This document shows, one piece after another, positions 10,679-24,217 of a stretch of 64,000 nucleotides of DNA (the first letter of the stretch is position 1; each line of letters begins with the position of its first letter). The DNA is from Morella rubra (Eukaryota; Streptophyta; Magnoliopsida; Fagales; Myricaceae), in assembly GCA_003952965.2 (NCBI GenBank), contig CM025849.1, positions 27,891,365 to 27,955,364 of the forward strand. Direction: 5' to 3'. The notes under the pieces are model-generated. The model did no database searches, was not told the DNA's origin, and saw only the letters and a program-made list of their open reading frames with translations. The position numbers and the translations under genes are program-made.

Positions 10679-12604
10679 TTTTTTTTGTTTTTTGATAACT
10701 AGTAAGTGTATTAATTCCTAAGAAGTTATACAAGATGGGCTTAATCCAGTTAAAAAAAAGAAACCTAAAGCCTCACAAAAAGAATAAGGACCTCTTAAAG
10801 AGGTGAACAACGCAACCAAAAGAAGCTAATACCCACACAATGACTGTAAACCCCCTCAGGGGGTGAAATTAAACCAAAGTAAACCTAAGCTCTCAACAAG
10901 GGTGAAACACCTCCTCAAAAAGGTAGGGCACAAAAGATACTATCTATAGAGTATGAGAGCAAAACAACACAAATAAGCCATAGCAAGTATACACAATAAC
11001 ATCAAGGAATGATTCTTGAAGCAGAAAAGATGCTATCAAGTAAGCACTATTTTCTACCAACTCCAAGTTCTTTTCGGTCTTCTGAGCCTGTTGGAGAATG
11101 CTCATTCTTGCCACCACTCCATTATTGATGTCTTTGAGAACATGAATAACTCTTCTTGCCTTGCCCCTAAATATTTTGTTATTTCGCTTCCTCCATAAAT
11201 GATAGATTGCAGCAGTAAACATAATTCGGGTAATTCTTGCCAAGAGGGTCCTACCCTTCCTCTTCATGGACAACCATCTAACCACCTCCTTCCAGCTCTA
11301 CAACCTTCTATCCAGATCACTCCTATCCAACAACATGATCCAAATTCGCTGAGAATAAGAGTACCTAAAAAACAAATGTTCCTCATCCTTAGCGCCCCCA
11401 CCACACAAAATACAAGATGCTTCTCTTCCCAACCCTTGCACTCTCAACCTTGCTTTAGTAGATAACTTCTCTTTAATAACCTACCAAGCAATACAGGAAT
11501 ATCTAGGAACATAGCCTGCACCCCATAATATATGAAACAAAGAGACTTTGGGTATCTCAGAGTAGAGGGAAGCAAGGGTAGATGAGGTAGAGAGAGTACC
11601 ATTTGAGCTATGCATCCAAATTAGCCGATCCTCCCTGTTGGGCCAAGGGTGAAAACTGGTTGGTGTTTGGGCCTCCAACCATCACCAGAAATCACCATGT
11701 GACCAGTCCTATGAAAAGCCTCTAATTAAACACTCACCATAGCATCTGCGCTAACTCCAGATGAAGCAATAAAATCAGGATTAACCAGTTTAAATAGAGG
11801 TCCAATTGGGTGCCAATTATCAAATCAAACCAAACCAACGTGCTCACACCATTCCCAACAGCAACTTTATGTCTTTCCTGGGGCAAGCTCTGGCAGATTC
11901 AACAAACTCTTCTAGCTCCAAGAAGCATTAGTTGCAATTTTCATGTTCCATAGTTGCCTACCTCTCACCAAATTTTTTCGAACCCAATCTAACCAAATAG
12001 ACTCTGAAGAATCTGTAAGGAGGTGCTACAACTGCTTCAAATTGCAAGCTTGGTTCTGCAATATTAAATTTAGAATGCCTAAGCCCCTATGCATCTTTGG
12101 GCAACAAATATAAATTCAAGCTACTTTTGCCCCTCCCATTTTTAGATCACTACCCTTCCACAAAAAAGCTCTCAATGATCTTTCTATAAGACTAATAGTG
12201 GCTTTAGGCAACATAAACATGGTTGACTAGTAGTTTTTGATGGCTACAAGAATAGATTGAATCAGTTGAAATCTACCCGCATATGATAAAAACTTATTGG
12301 TCTAACTTTTTGTGCACGCCACAATTTTCACTCCAAGGATCTGAGAGTCGAAACTTCTCAATCTGGATGAAATAAGGGGCACTCCCAGGTATCAAATAAG
12401 AAGTTCCATAGCCCGAAAACCCAAGATGTTGGACATCTGGTCTTTAACTACACCATTGACCCCAAAAAAGAACATCTAAATTTTCCTTAAATTAGGGACC
12501 AAACTAGAGAGCTCCCCAAATTTGTTAATACACCTCTGGATAACTTTAATAGAGCCAAGGTTACCTTTGGCAAAGATGGGGAGGTAATTAGCAAAACAAA
12601 GGCA

Positions 12605-13492
12605 TGATAGCCTTGTTTAGGAATGTATTCGAGTTGAGTCGAGCCGAGTATTGGCTGTTTAAACTAGGCTCATTAGACATATATGTGAGTTCAAGCTCGA
12701 GCCGAGCTTGAATCGAGCTTCTGCAGAGGTGTTCAAACTTGGCTAGTTTAAAATTTTTCATGTTTGAACGAGTTTGAGCTTGATTAAACATATATACACA
12801 AGTCGAGTTCGAGTTTATTCGAGCCAAGTTCAAACTTGAACCAACCAACAAAATTTGAACTTAGAAAACACATATATTACAAACAAAACTCAAATTAAGT
12901 CTCGATAAACATATATACACAAGTCGAGTTCGAGTTTATTCGAGCCGAGTTCAAACTTGAACCAACCAACAAAATTTGAACTTAGAAAACACATATATTA
13001 CAAACAAAACTCAAATTAAGTCTCGACACATAGTTCGAGTGTTCAAACTTGAATACATAATACACGAATATCATAAACACTGGTGCGTAGATATATCATA
13101 TTTATGTATAAACCTTTTAGAAATTGACCTAAGTTAATTGGCAAAAATGACCAACAACATATATTTATATACATTGGGCATAACAAATCCTTATGGATAA
13201 TACTCATCCATTTATATTTTAATATAATCAAATGCATATTTTACTAATATGTAACTATTAAATATAAAACAACAAATACATAAGAAACTTATAATACATG
13301 CAAGTGTACTGAGCTTTTAAATGAGCTCAAATGAGCCGAGTCGAGCTTATATGAGTTTTGTTTGCGAGTTTAAATCGAGTCAAGCCGAGTTTAACCGAGT
13401 TTAGCTTGTTTAATATTTGAGCCAGAAATAGTGTTCGAACTTGACTCATTTCTTAAATGAACCGAGCTCGAGTTGAGCTTATTTAAGTCGAG
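12605..13492. mobile_element. Nested repeat rich in TCGAG/GCTCGA words
   Basis: This block interrupts the LINE RT domain. Both ends are dense in words such as GAGTTGAGTCGAGCCGAG and CGAGCTCGAGTTGAGC, while the middle is AT-rich. The arms look partly inverted, as in a non-autonomous DNA element, but no clean TIR or target duplication was found. About 180 bp of LINE coding sequence expected at this point is missing. Superfamily unknown. Confidence 0.5.
12785..13026. repeat. 121-bp tandem duplication
   Basis: Bases 12785-12905 and 12906-13026 are almost identical (GAGCCAAG in copy 1, GAGCCGAG in copy 2). It lies inside the nested repeat of the LINE. Confidence 0.9.
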
Positions 13493-15687
13493 GAAATCCC
13501 AAGACATAGGCCACCATTAACTTAATGGAGAACCGCACCTTGGTTATGCATTCTTCTATTCTATACACAAAACGAGGAGGAAATCCCAAGACTTCAAGAA
13601 CCATAAACAGTGAATCCCACCTAGCATGATTATAAGCTTTCTTGATGTCTACCTTAACCCCACACCTTAGGGTTCTAGAATTGCGGTGATAATTCTAAAA
13701 AACTTCTTGTGCCAAATGGATGTTGTCTCTTATTCTTCGCCCAAGAATGAAAGCTGTTTGGTTAACTCCTACCAACTTCTAAATCACATCCCTCATGCAA
13801 CGCGCCAATATCTTACTGATACATTTATAGATAGTGTTACAACAAGAAATAGGGTGGAAGTCCATAAAAAACGAGGCATTAGGCACTTTTGGAATCAGCG
13901 AAATCGCAGTACAATCCACCTCCCTTAGTGGCCAACCAAACAAGAAAAAGGATTGGATAGCTTCTACCACCCACAATTGACCATGCCCGCTTAAAAAAGA
14001 CTGAGTTATAATCATCTGGACTCGATGCCTTGTCATCATGGGTTGAAAACATTGCCTCTTTAATCTTCTCTATAGTGACCTCATTTTGTAACAGAGTCTG
14101 TTGGTCAAGATTAAGCCTCTTTTGAAACACCTCCTCCACTTCAACTCTATTAATATACAATTGTTGCTCACGCATACTCCATAGATTTTAATAAAACCTA
14201 ACCAAAGTTCCCTGCACCTGCTCCATATCTGTAATGCGAGTGCCATCTTCAAGAGAAATAGAGAGAATACCACTTTAGCGTTGAAAATTCTTCACTGCCC
14301 GGAAGAAAAGTTTAGAATTTTGGTCTTCAAGATTAAGCCATTGGTTACACAGTTTTTGTTTAAAAAAAGACTCCTCATCCCGACAGAGCTGCAAATACTT
14401 CTTTGCTGCCAACTTTTCAATTTCGAACACTTCATTCGTAGGCCTCCTTTCGAACCCAATCTGCCAACTTTCTCCCTTTTCAACTTTTTTAGTTCTTTTT
14501 TAAGTGATTTCAGTTTCGAGTATAGTTGAAACATAGGAGTCCCTTTCACATTCCTCCTCCAAACTCCAGCAACAATATTTATGAATTGTGGGTCATCACA
14601 CCACATATTGAAGAACTTAAAAGAATGAGGCATTTTCTTCAATTTCTCAAGACGAACACCAATGAGAGAGTGATCTGAAACTCTAGGTGGTAAAAAATTA
14701 GCCTCCGGTGCACCAAATAAGTCTTCCCAACAACAATTCACAATAACCCTATCTAGCCTCCCAAAAATCGGATTCAACTATTGCTTGTTGTGCCAAGTAA
14801 GTTGGTGTCTCGAATATCGGAGATCATCCAATCCACATTAACATAAGCATTGGTCCAAATCATTCATCCAGCTCGGCCAATTATCTGAATCACCTACACG
14901 TTCATGTAGAAATCGAACTGCATTGAAGTCACCCATCATCTCCCAAGGCACGGTGTCCTAAGTCAATTGCACCACAGATTCTCAAAGGCACTTTCACTCT
15001 TCCTGATCATTGGCAGCATAGACAACTGAAACCAAACAACACTAATCCATTCCATTCCCTCTCACATCATAGTGAATCAATTAATCAATTTTCATCAACA
15101 CCTGAACATCTAACCCAGCCTAATCCCAAAGGATTAAAATCCTTCATCCATTCACAACACTCAAATTATCTTCATGACCCCAATCCCTTACTATAAATCT
15201 ACATACCGAGTTAATATTCACTACTCTAATCTTATTCTCTACAAGGCCGATAAAGGAAAGATCTTGCTATAAAATAAATCTTCTAACTTCACCTTGTTTA
15301 TAAAAAGAAAAGGAACCCAAACCAACACCCAACAACAACTACTACTTCCTACCACCAACGGAAGAAAGACACTTCTTCCAAGCTCTGCTAGGGGCTTTCC
15401 TCGCCATATCCATGGTTAGTGAGTCCTTGGCTAAAAGAGCTAATTTGTGCATCATTAAAGGAAATCTATCCACATAGAGAGCTTCTTCGCCACCAACCCC
15501 ATCATTTGGGATTCGAGGCACAATTTAATTTTTCACAATCACCAAATTCGACTCTTTCCTTCCTACCGGAGAACACACTTTAAAACCCAAAGCCACCTTC
15601 ACCTCTTTGCCCTTACGCTTCCTCTGCAGCTCAATTCAATCACTCTCAACATTGCACTCAACCACTAGGGAGTGGAGCTTGCATGTC

Positions 15688-16604
15688 TCACATACAAGTT
15701 GAATGCTCGAAACACTTACACATGGAACAAAAATCCGGTTCCCAATCATAATCCACAAGGACTGAGAAAACCAGACCTTCTGAATCCTGAATTTCAACTT
15801 CCCTCATCAATTCAGTTGAAGCATCCACCTCTACACAAACTCTTGCAAAGTCTATTCTCGTCCTATCCATTGTTCTATGATCTGTATACAATGGACTACC
15901 AACACCACTTACCACAACACTTAGGCCTTCATCAGTCCAATACTCCAAGGGTACACCTCTCAGTTTAACCCATACCTATAATATTAGGTTTCTATTTCCT
16001 TTCAAAAATGGTCTATTGTTCATGTGCCATGGCCCTCCCTGTAACATTTTCTCCATTGCCTCCTCATTCTTGAACATGAAAAAGAAGAAACCATTCTCCA
16101 TAGACAAACCCTCCAATAAATCTTTCAATCCCCACAATCTCTTAGCAATAGCACTTACAGTGAGATAGCTAAGCTACTGACCAATGAAATGCCCCACCAA
16201 TGTAAATTCCCACTCCTTACAACTTATTTTACGAACACCTAGTGGTCTAACAACCACCTTGCCATTCTCCCTATCAGGTTTCACAAACTTCAATTTCATC
16301 AAAGGTTTAGAGTTTTTAACAGTCAAACCTAAAGCAATAGCAACAAATGATTGCTTTTGAAATGCATTGCCAACTTCAAGACATTGAACGTGTTGGTCTC
16401 CAGCTCTAGAGACTAGTACGCATTTGGCAACTGCCCGTGGGCACCCCATTCCGCCGACCTCACCATAACAGGTCTGGAGTTACTCCTCCCCGAACCTGAT
16501 TTTCCACGTCTCACAGATCTACCCCAACTCATTTGCTTCACATGGTTATTGTTCAAAACCATCTCCAAGTTTTTCCTAAGTTCGCTATTTTTAGTAGCCA
16601 ACAA
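15688..16604 (-). pseudogene. LINE ORF1 (DUF4283 Gag-like), broken
   Basis: Minus-strand pieces read CKEWEFTLVGHFIGQ then a stop, later EYWTDEGLSVVVSGVGSPLY and a final Cys-rich segment (DWEPDFCSMCKCFEHSTCM) resembling the zinc knuckle that follows DUF4283. These match the RNA-binding Gag-like protein of plant LINEs. At least two stops or frame changes interrupt it. Confidence 0.7.
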
Positions 16605-16880
16605 ACTCCAACTCTGGGTTTGGCCACAATCTCCCTCTATCAGGTTTCATTCAGTCTCTCTAACATGCACAGATTCAACAAACTGCACAGCCTCCCTATT
16701 TCGACCAACCTTCACGAGACCAACTACTTCCCCGTTTCTCCTCATCTTACCCATTTGGGGCACTGGCGCCTCAGCTACACAAGGGCTCAATCCGCCTCCC
16801 TCAGTCATCAAAACCACGAGTTGGTTTCTTCCTTTGAGTATGAATATCATAAACTCACTTTTTCAGCACTAGCATGATGC

Positions 16881-18200
16881 TTAACATACTTCTATCTTAG
16901 AGTACGGTACCTTAAAGTAACATATATACAAACAGTTGCACAGAAAATTTATACAATAAACTTTAGGGTTGTAACAAACTAAATTTTAAAATTTTGAATG
17001 TATTTACCTCTAATCCATAACTTTCGAATTGCTATAATAAGGATCTTTAGTTTTTTTATTAAGTAGCTAAATTTGTTATCACGACTTTGAACTGCATATG
17101 TGAGGAAGTCACTTTTTTGTATTAGAATCATCTGTTGTAGGTTCTTTGTTTGAAGAACATTGAACAATTCAGAGACAGAGATAGACAGACATAGTATGTG
17201 AGTCTCATAGTATTTAATATATGATGCCCACGATCAAACATTGTAGATCCTACAATATTTTAAGTACATATTCCATTATTTTTGAATTGCTATAATAAGG
17301 ATTTTAGTGAGTATTTATTAAGGCATCCAAATTTGTTATGACTTGCATCCATATATATGCACAAATCATTGTGGATCAAGACCCTCTATAATTCTTTGTC
17401 CGTATTACATGGTACCATTTTGATAGAGACATACGCATCATGTTATACTATTTAATGTTGTCCATATTAAATCTTAAAAAAATTTAAGTCCTACAATATA
17501 TCATGTGCATTTAATGCTTAATATGTATTTCTATCTATCTATCTATCTTCATTTTGTATCAATCAATATGGGTAAGATATATATATATGTTAAAAGTAGG
17601 TTTCTCATCAAAATTGAGTAATAGCTAGGGAAGAGCAAAATAAATACTAAAATTACCTTCCTTCCCAACCTTCTTTGGCAATAAAAGAGCGCGATCGAGA
17701 TCGGATGATGAAATCATAGAAATATGGTTTCTGTGTCACGTGGATGGCCGAAACAATATCTACTACAAGATGGACGCTACAAAAGGTTATCAAGGTTAGG
17801 ACAAGTAAATATATATATTATTGACATAAGGGATAAGAACTTATAAAAGAAAAAGAAAAAACAAACAGACATTTCTTTACTTGAAACACACTCGTCATTT
17901 GGTGTGAAAAAATTTTATGCAGCATTTATAGATCGGTAATTCGTCACCTATATGCACCATGTTATGAAGGCTTGATGAAATTGGACAAAATCATGTAGTC
18001 TCTTAATCATAAGTAGTCTACTGTCATGAACAAATTTGGAGATAGATGGAAATACTAAATGTGTGTGTAGAGCTTTTAACACTTGATTAAAAATCCAGAT
18101 AGTATATACAAACCAAGATCCGCTTTGTGAATCACCTAGAGTTGAAATACCACTATGGACAACAAATCTAACTATTGAGATTATGGCATATGTCCAATAT
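16881..18200. other. Intergenic, AT-rich
   Basis: No gene seen. Contains a short TCTA microsatellite (17530-17545) and a TA run near 17578. A sentence-like word (GAATTGCTATAATAAGGAT) occurs at 17026 and again at 17285, suggesting an old local duplication. Confidence 0.5.
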
Positions 18201-18257
18201 TTAATCCATTTTTAACTATTTTTTTTCTAAGAAATTGAAATATTATATTAATAACCG

Positions 18258-18765
18258 GGGTTAAATAGACTTTGCACCCCTTACGTTGGGTTATTGACAT
18301 AATATTGTACCTCAATGTTTTATTTTAGAGACATTGAGCCCATTATGTTATCTCCCCCAACGATTTATACCCCGGAGTGAAATTATGTGTCAAATTAGAT
18401 GGTAATCGTTTACACATGCCTCTTACGTGATCTCAATCCCTGTTAGATTACAGTATCGCCCTTGAATCTCAAATAATGTTTGCCTACAGATCATCTGAAT
18501 ATGTACAATAGCCGCATATCTCTCCGAAGGCAGACGTTTCTTGCCTTGAAATCATCATTCTTGAAGCCTTTGTGGGCAAATTCCCTTCTCAATGTCTTAG
18601 TAATGGCAAGGGCGGTGCGATTGCCGTCTAATTTGATGCTTAATTTCACTTCGGGTTGCAAACCGTTTAGGGAGATAACATAAAAGGCTCAATGTCTCAA
18701 AAATAAAACATTGGAGTGCAATGTGTCAACACTCCAAACATAGGGATGTAAAGTGCATTTAACCC
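18258..18765. mobile_element. Mutator-like foldback element, 9-bp TSD
   Basis: The ends are GGGTTAAATAGACTTTGCA and, inverted, GGGTTAAATGCACTTTACA. The arms match for roughly 175-180 bases each (left 18258-18437, right 18588-18765), with only about 150 unpaired bases between. An exact 9-bp duplication TAATAACCG flanks it (18249-18257, 18766-18774). No transposase. It sits in the 3' part of the LINE-tail retroposon. Confidence 0.85.
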
Positions 18766-18892
18766 TAATAACCGAGAATAATATAATCAGTACAGAACAG
18801 AAAATAAGCCAGAAGGCTAGCAGAAAACCTAAACGGACCAAAAGGCTATACAATATAATGGACCCTACGAGAGGACTACAAACTAGCCACAA

Positions 18893-19663
18893 TGATGTGA
18901 ATCTTGCCCAAAGAAGAGATCCAACAACGAAGAGGGAACCCAAGATCGTTCTATGGACAGATTTGAATGGAGACCTCGACCCGTTGTTTATGATAAACAA
19001 GAACCTTGGTATAGGAAGACGCCACAAACGGTGGTGGAAATTCCGTTTGATAAGTCGCGGTGAACGCCATGGGAAATCCCGATAAGTTCGAATAGTTCTT
19101 CAAAGAACCAAAGAGAAATACTCTCACAATTTCTGGAATCAAAGTCTACCCCTTTTCATTGCTTAGGCACCTATATAAAGGTCGGCCATTACAAGAAAAA
19201 ACCCTAACATAATAAACCTAATTAAAGCTGAAAAAAATGGTAAGGAAATAAATCCTCACTCGCCTAAAACAAAACATGACAATAAGGAAATAAATTCTTA
19301 CTCGCCTAAAACAAAACAAGACAATAAGGAAATAAATCCTTACTCACCTAAAACAAAACAAGGCAACTAAAAAGGAAAGGAAATGGCGCCTAAACTAGCC
19401 ATACATGCCCAAAAAGAGAAAAGCCATAAAAGGAAGGAATTGTAGTGTGTAGGCCTTAAAAATCAGATCCTTCTAGAACTTGAATCATGGTAATACTTCT
19501 TGGTTACTCACGTGGATCATGTCAATGGGCCTCCGAATTTGCTTGAGCCCATGCCTCTTGAATTAGCCCGTTGAGTATCTCTTTAACTTCTTTGCTCGTG
19601 CTCTCGTAACCGGCCCAATTGGGACTTGAACTAGATCCTTTGAAGCTATGCTTGATTTCATCA
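18893..19663 (-). repeat. 3' LTR of the gypsy element
   Basis: 771 bp, starting TGATGTG and ending TTTCATCA. It contains three copies of a 42-bp unit (19242-19367), against two in the other LTR, which accounts for most of the length difference. The end of the polyprotein frame ([16 protein letters not shown]) runs into this LTR. Confidence 0.95.
19242..19367. repeat. 42-bp minisatellite, three copies, in LTR
   Basis: Units start at 19242, 19284 and 19326 (AAGGAAATAAATCCTCACTC and variants). The partner LTR has two units, at 25058 and 25100. Confidence 0.9.
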
Positions 19664-19676
19664 TTCCCCTCCTCTT
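19664..19676 (-). other. Polypurine tract of the gypsy element
   Basis: On the minus strand AAGAGGAGGGGAA directly precedes the 3' LTR, the expected site for plus-strand priming. Confidence 0.85.
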
Positions 19677-22600
19677 GAAAAGGATTTTCCCTCAAATCAT
19701 CACCTACATCAAAAGGACTCAAATCAGTAACATTAAAAGTAGCACTTACATTGTACTCACTAGGTAAATCTAGCTTGTAAGCGTTGTCATTGATGCGCTC
19801 GAGGACTTGGAAAGGACCATCTCCTCTTGGGAGCAATTTGGAACGTCTTTTCGCCGGAAATCTTTCTTTTCTCATATGCAGCCAAACCCAATCTCCGGGT
19901 TCAAAAAGCAGCTTGTGACGTCCCTTGTTGGCTTGTTTTGCATACTGCTCCGTTCTTCGCTCAATGTTGAGTCTTGCTTTCTCATGAATCTACAAAGTCA
20001 GCTTTCTTTTTGCCATCTAAATTAACATGCTCAGTCAAAGGCAAAGGAGATAAATCCAATGGAGTTAAAGGATTAAACCCATACACAATTTCAAATGGCA
20101 AAAATTTAGTAGCAGAATGAACAGCTCTGTTATAAGCAAACTCAACATGTGGTAAACATTCTTCCCATGTTTTGATGTTCTTTCTAATGATCGCCCTCAA
20201 TAAAGTAGACAAAGTCCTATTTACTACTTCAGTTTGACCATCAGTTTGTGGATGAAAAGTAGTGGAAAACAATAGCTTAGTACCTAGCTTACACCACAAA
20301 GTCTTCCAAAAATAGCTCAAGAATTTAGCATCTCTATCCGAAACAATTGTCCTAGGCATGCCATGTAATCTCACAATCTCTCTAAAGAACAAGTCAGCAA
20401 CATGCGAGGCATCATCCGTTTTGTGACATGGAATAAAATGTGCCATCTTAGAAAATCTATCCACAACCACAAAAATTGAATCTCTTCCACGTTTAGTCCT
20501 AGGCAATCCTAACACAAAATCCATTGAAATATCAATCCAAGGCTCACTAGGAATGGTAAAGGAGTATACAAACCGTTGGGCTGCACTTTGGATTTAGCTT
20601 GCCTACATGTGACACATCTACCACAAATTCTTTCAACATCTCGTTTCATGTGAGGCCAATATAAGTGTTCCTGCAAAACAGCTAAAGTTTTTGCAACTCC
20701 AAAATGTCCCATTAATCCCCACCATGAGATTCTTGCACTAATAACTCCCTCAATGAACAATTAGGCACGCATAACTTATTCTCTCGAAATAGGAATCCAT
20801 CAAGCCTAAAGAACTTACCACATGCAGGTTTTCTCACAAGCCCTATATTCCTCACAAAATTCGTGGTCATCAGCGTATAAATTTTTAATATGCTCAAAAC
20901 CAAGCAATTTTGCATCAAGTGTGGAGAGTAATGCATACCTGCGAGAAAGTGCATCGGCGACCACATTCTCCTTACCTTGCTTATACCGAATGACGTATGG
21001 AAACGTCTCAATGAACTCCACCCAACGCGCATGCCTTTTGTTTAGCTTGTGTTGGCCCTTCAAGTGTTTCAAGGACTCATGATCGGTGTGAATCACAAAC
21101 TCCTTAGGCCATAGGTAGTGCTGCCACGTCTCTAAAGCTCGAACCAATGCATACAACTCCTTATCATAAGTTGGGTAGTTTAAGGCTGCCCCACTTAGTT
21201 TCTCGCTGAAGTAAGCAATTGGTCGTCCTTCTTGCATAAGAACTGCGCCTATACCAATACCTGAAGCATCACATTCAACTTCAAATGTTTTAGAAAAGTT
21301 AGGTAAAGACAATAAAGGGGCGTTGGTCAGCTTCTCTTTGATTAATTGAAACGCCTTCTCTTGTTCTTCTCCCCATCTAAATCCAACGTTCTTCTTGATC
21401 ACTTCGGTAAGTGGTGCGGCTATGCTACTAAAGTCCTTCACGAACCGCCGGTAAAAACTAGCAAGTCCATGAAAACTACGAACATTACCTACACTTGTGG
21501 GACTCGGCCACTCTTGGATTGCACGTACCTTCTCTTCATCAACCTGTATACCTTGGGCACTAACAACAAATCCCAAAAATACAAGCTTATCGGTGTAAAA
21601 AGTACACTTCTTCAGATTAGCAAACAACTTTTCTTTCCTAAGCACATCTAAAACAGATTTCAAATGTACTACATGATCGTCCACGTTTTTGCTATAAATG
21701 AGTATATCATCAAAGTAAACAACAACGAATCTACCTATAAATGCACGCAAAACATGGTTCATAAGTCTCATAAAGGTGCTCGAGCATTAGTCAATCCAAA
21801 AGGCATAACTAACCATTCATACAAACCATATTTTGTTTTAAAGGCGGTTTTCCATTCATCTCCTTCTTTTATCCTAATTTGATGATAACCACTCTTTAAA
21901 TCAATCTTAGAAAATATGCAAGAACCATGCAGCTCATCTAACATATCATCTAAGCGAGGAATAGGATGACGATACTTTACCGTTATGTTGTTGATGGCTC
22001 GGCAATCAACGCACATTCTCCACGTCCCATCCTTCTTAGGTACAAGTAAAACCGGAACCGCACATGGGCTCATGCTCTCCTTCACGTGCCCTTTCTCCAA
22101 CAACTCACTTACTTGCCGTTGAAGCTCCTTTGTCTCCTCGGGATTGCTCCTATAAGCTGGTCGGTTTGGAATTGTTGCACCGGGAACAAAATCAATTTGA
22201 TGTTCAATCCATCGGATTGGAGGTAACCAATGTGGTGTTTCCTTAGGGAAGACATCCTCATACTCCCGCAAAAGAGAAACAATAGAACTAGGCAAAGCAA
22301 GGTCAAGTTCGTTAGTGTTTAAAAATGCCTCTTTGTACAAAAGTACAATCATCGGCTGATTTGAAAGCATCGCTCGCTTGATCTCACTCACTTTTGCATA
22401 GAAATTATTTTGTTTCTCTCTGATTTTCTCTCAATGGCCGAACTTTGATTTTCTTTTTCTCTCTCATTTTTCTCAAGCTCTCTCTAATTTTCACTCTTTT
22501 TCTTTTGTTCACTCTCTTTCTTTTGCTCACTCTCCTTTAATCTCACTTGATCCTCATATACTTGCTGCGGTGTCAATGGTACAAGAGTGATTGATCGTTG

Positions 22601-24217
22601 ATTAAGTACAAAAGAGTATTTGTTCGTAAAGCCATCATGCTTCACATGTCTATCGAACTGCCATGGACGCCCTAGCAATAAGTGTCCCGCTTGCATCGGT
22701 ACTACATCACACAACACTTCATCTTCGTATTTACCGATTCGAAAAGCAACTAACACTTGCTTGTTCACCCTTATCTCACCACTATCATTTAGCCATTGCA
22801 ACTTGTACGGTCTAGGGTGTTTCAACATGGGCAATCCCAATTTTTCCACCATGATTGTGCTTGCAACATTAGTACAACTACCACCATCAATAATCACACT
22901 ACATACCTTGTCTTTAACGTAGCACCTAGTGTGAAAGATGTTCTCCCCCTGTACTTCATCAACTCCTTTTACTTGCAAGCTCAATGCTCTCCTCGCCACC
23001 AATGTCAATGCATTAGGGGCTAAATATTCCTCCTCGAAAACATCCTCCAATGGTGGCATGTCGTCGGTGTCGGAATCTTCATTGTCGGTCACAATTTCAT
23101 CCATTGTCTTGCAACATCATGACTTGCTTGTTTGGGCATTGACTTGCTATGTGTCTTCTGCCTTGACATTTAAAACATTTAATGTCACGATTCCTAGAGG
23201 TAGAAGCTTCGGTTTTACCTTGAGGAACGTGGCTGGTGGTCGTGGACTTGGGCTCGGATTTGGACGTTTGTGACTTGTCCAGCTGCTTGGTATAACTTGG
23301 TTTCCAAGAGGTAGAATTGGAGTTATGACCTGCACGTGACCCACTCCCTCTCTTGAGTTGTTGCTCCACTTTGATAGCCATATGCACCATATCTTCCAAC
23401 TCCACATAATGTTGCATGTCTACCTTATCTTGGATCTCCTAGTTTAATCCGAGTAGAAATCTAGCCATTGTAGCCTCTCGATCCTCCTCCACATTAGCTC
23501 GGATCATAGTAATTTCTATCTCCTTGTAGTAATCCTTTACATTTCGGCTTCCTTGTCTAAGACCTTGTAGTTTTTTGTACAACTCTCGATAGTAGTAGCT
23601 TGGAACGAACCGCTTTCTCATCACCATTTTCATATCCTCCCATGTCTCTATTGGTCGTTCTCTATTCCGCCTCCTGTTTATCACAAGCTGATCCCACCAA
23701 GTTATAGCATATTCAGAAAATTCAATCACGGCTAATTTTACCTTCTTTGTCTCGGAGTAGTTGTGGCAATCAAACATGAACTCCATCTTCTTCTCCCACT
23801 CAAGGTATGCTTCAGGATCAGATCTACCTTGAAAGGATGGAATCTTCATCTTAATACCACCCAAGTTGTTATCTTCCTGATTCCTAGCTTCTCTAACCAC
23901 CTTCCATGTCTCTTATAGCCAACAACAAAATCCCGATCCTCTTCTTCGTCAAAACCAGACCCATAAGGCTCTTCATCTTCAGCCCTCGCCTCCCTTGGTG
24001 GAACTCTTTCCCTTCTACGCAAATTGGGGGCGTTTTGGGGCTCCCTCTCAAGTGTATTCTCCATCTGATCTATTCGTTCGTGAACCTGCTCCATTTTTGA
24101 CTTCATCACACGCCTCATCTCACTCATCATGGCCTCCATAAACACTTTCGGGTCAGCTAGTGTCGTAGCATCTTCGAAAACACTCTTACCATTGTTGTGA
24201 GACATGACTTGCTGCAA
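19664..24217 (-). pseudogene. Gypsy Gag-Pol polyprotein, interrupted
   Basis: Gag begins at 24217 and changes frame near 23,880; an in-frame stop at about 23,439 falls between LGLN and EIQDKVD. The CCHC knuckle (CFKCQGRRHIASQC) is at about 23,150. The protease (SVIIDGGSCTNVAS) is at about 22,870. RT runs 22,350-21,600 ([30 protein letters not shown] with the DD pair) with a small indel near 21,780 in the GLTNA segment. RNase H ([16 protein letters not shown]) follows, then the integrase zinc-binding (H2C2) and core domains ([22 protein letters not shown]) down to about 19,980, and a C-terminal domain ([14 protein letters not shown]). At least six frame breaks or stops make it inactive as a single protein. 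Confidence 0.92.

Larger units (their letters stand above)
10944..15400 (-). pseudogene. LINE ORF2 (endonuclease-reverse transcriptase), broken
   Basis: The endonuclease C-terminus is at 14777-14292 (FGRLDRVIVN, then RVSDHSLIGVRL with the catalytic DHS motif). RT core pieces are at 14175-13506 (KASSPDDYNSVFFKRAW; MDFHPISCCNTIYKCISKIL; VLEVLGFPPRFVYRIEECIT). After the nested repeat the frame resumes with CFANYLPIF, a decayed form of the FADD catalytic motif, then LGVPLISSRLRS and SYAGRFQLIQSIL. The zinc-binding C-terminal domain is at 11678-10944 (IYHLWRKRNNKIFRGKAR). Many stops make it non-functional. Confidence 0.8.
10679..16880 (-). mobile_element. Decayed L1-type LINE retrotransposon with a nested insertion
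   Basis: Read on the minus strand, the order is ORF1-like Gag (DUF4283), endonuclease, reverse transcriptase, and C-terminal zinc-binding domain, ending with a T-run at 10679-10687 on the plus strand (the A-tail). This is the usual layout of plant L1 LINEs and nearly full length. Stops and frameshifts occur throughout, and a repeat (12605-13492) replaces part of the RT domain. I could not find a target duplication. The 5' limit near 16880 is estimated from where ORF1-like coding fades. Confidence 0.8.

Noticed and set aside
10679..16880. Target duplication for the 6-kb LINE
   Set aside because: The sequence before the T-run (GGGTGGGCTGAA) was not found near 16.8-17.0 kb, so the exact insertion limits stay open.
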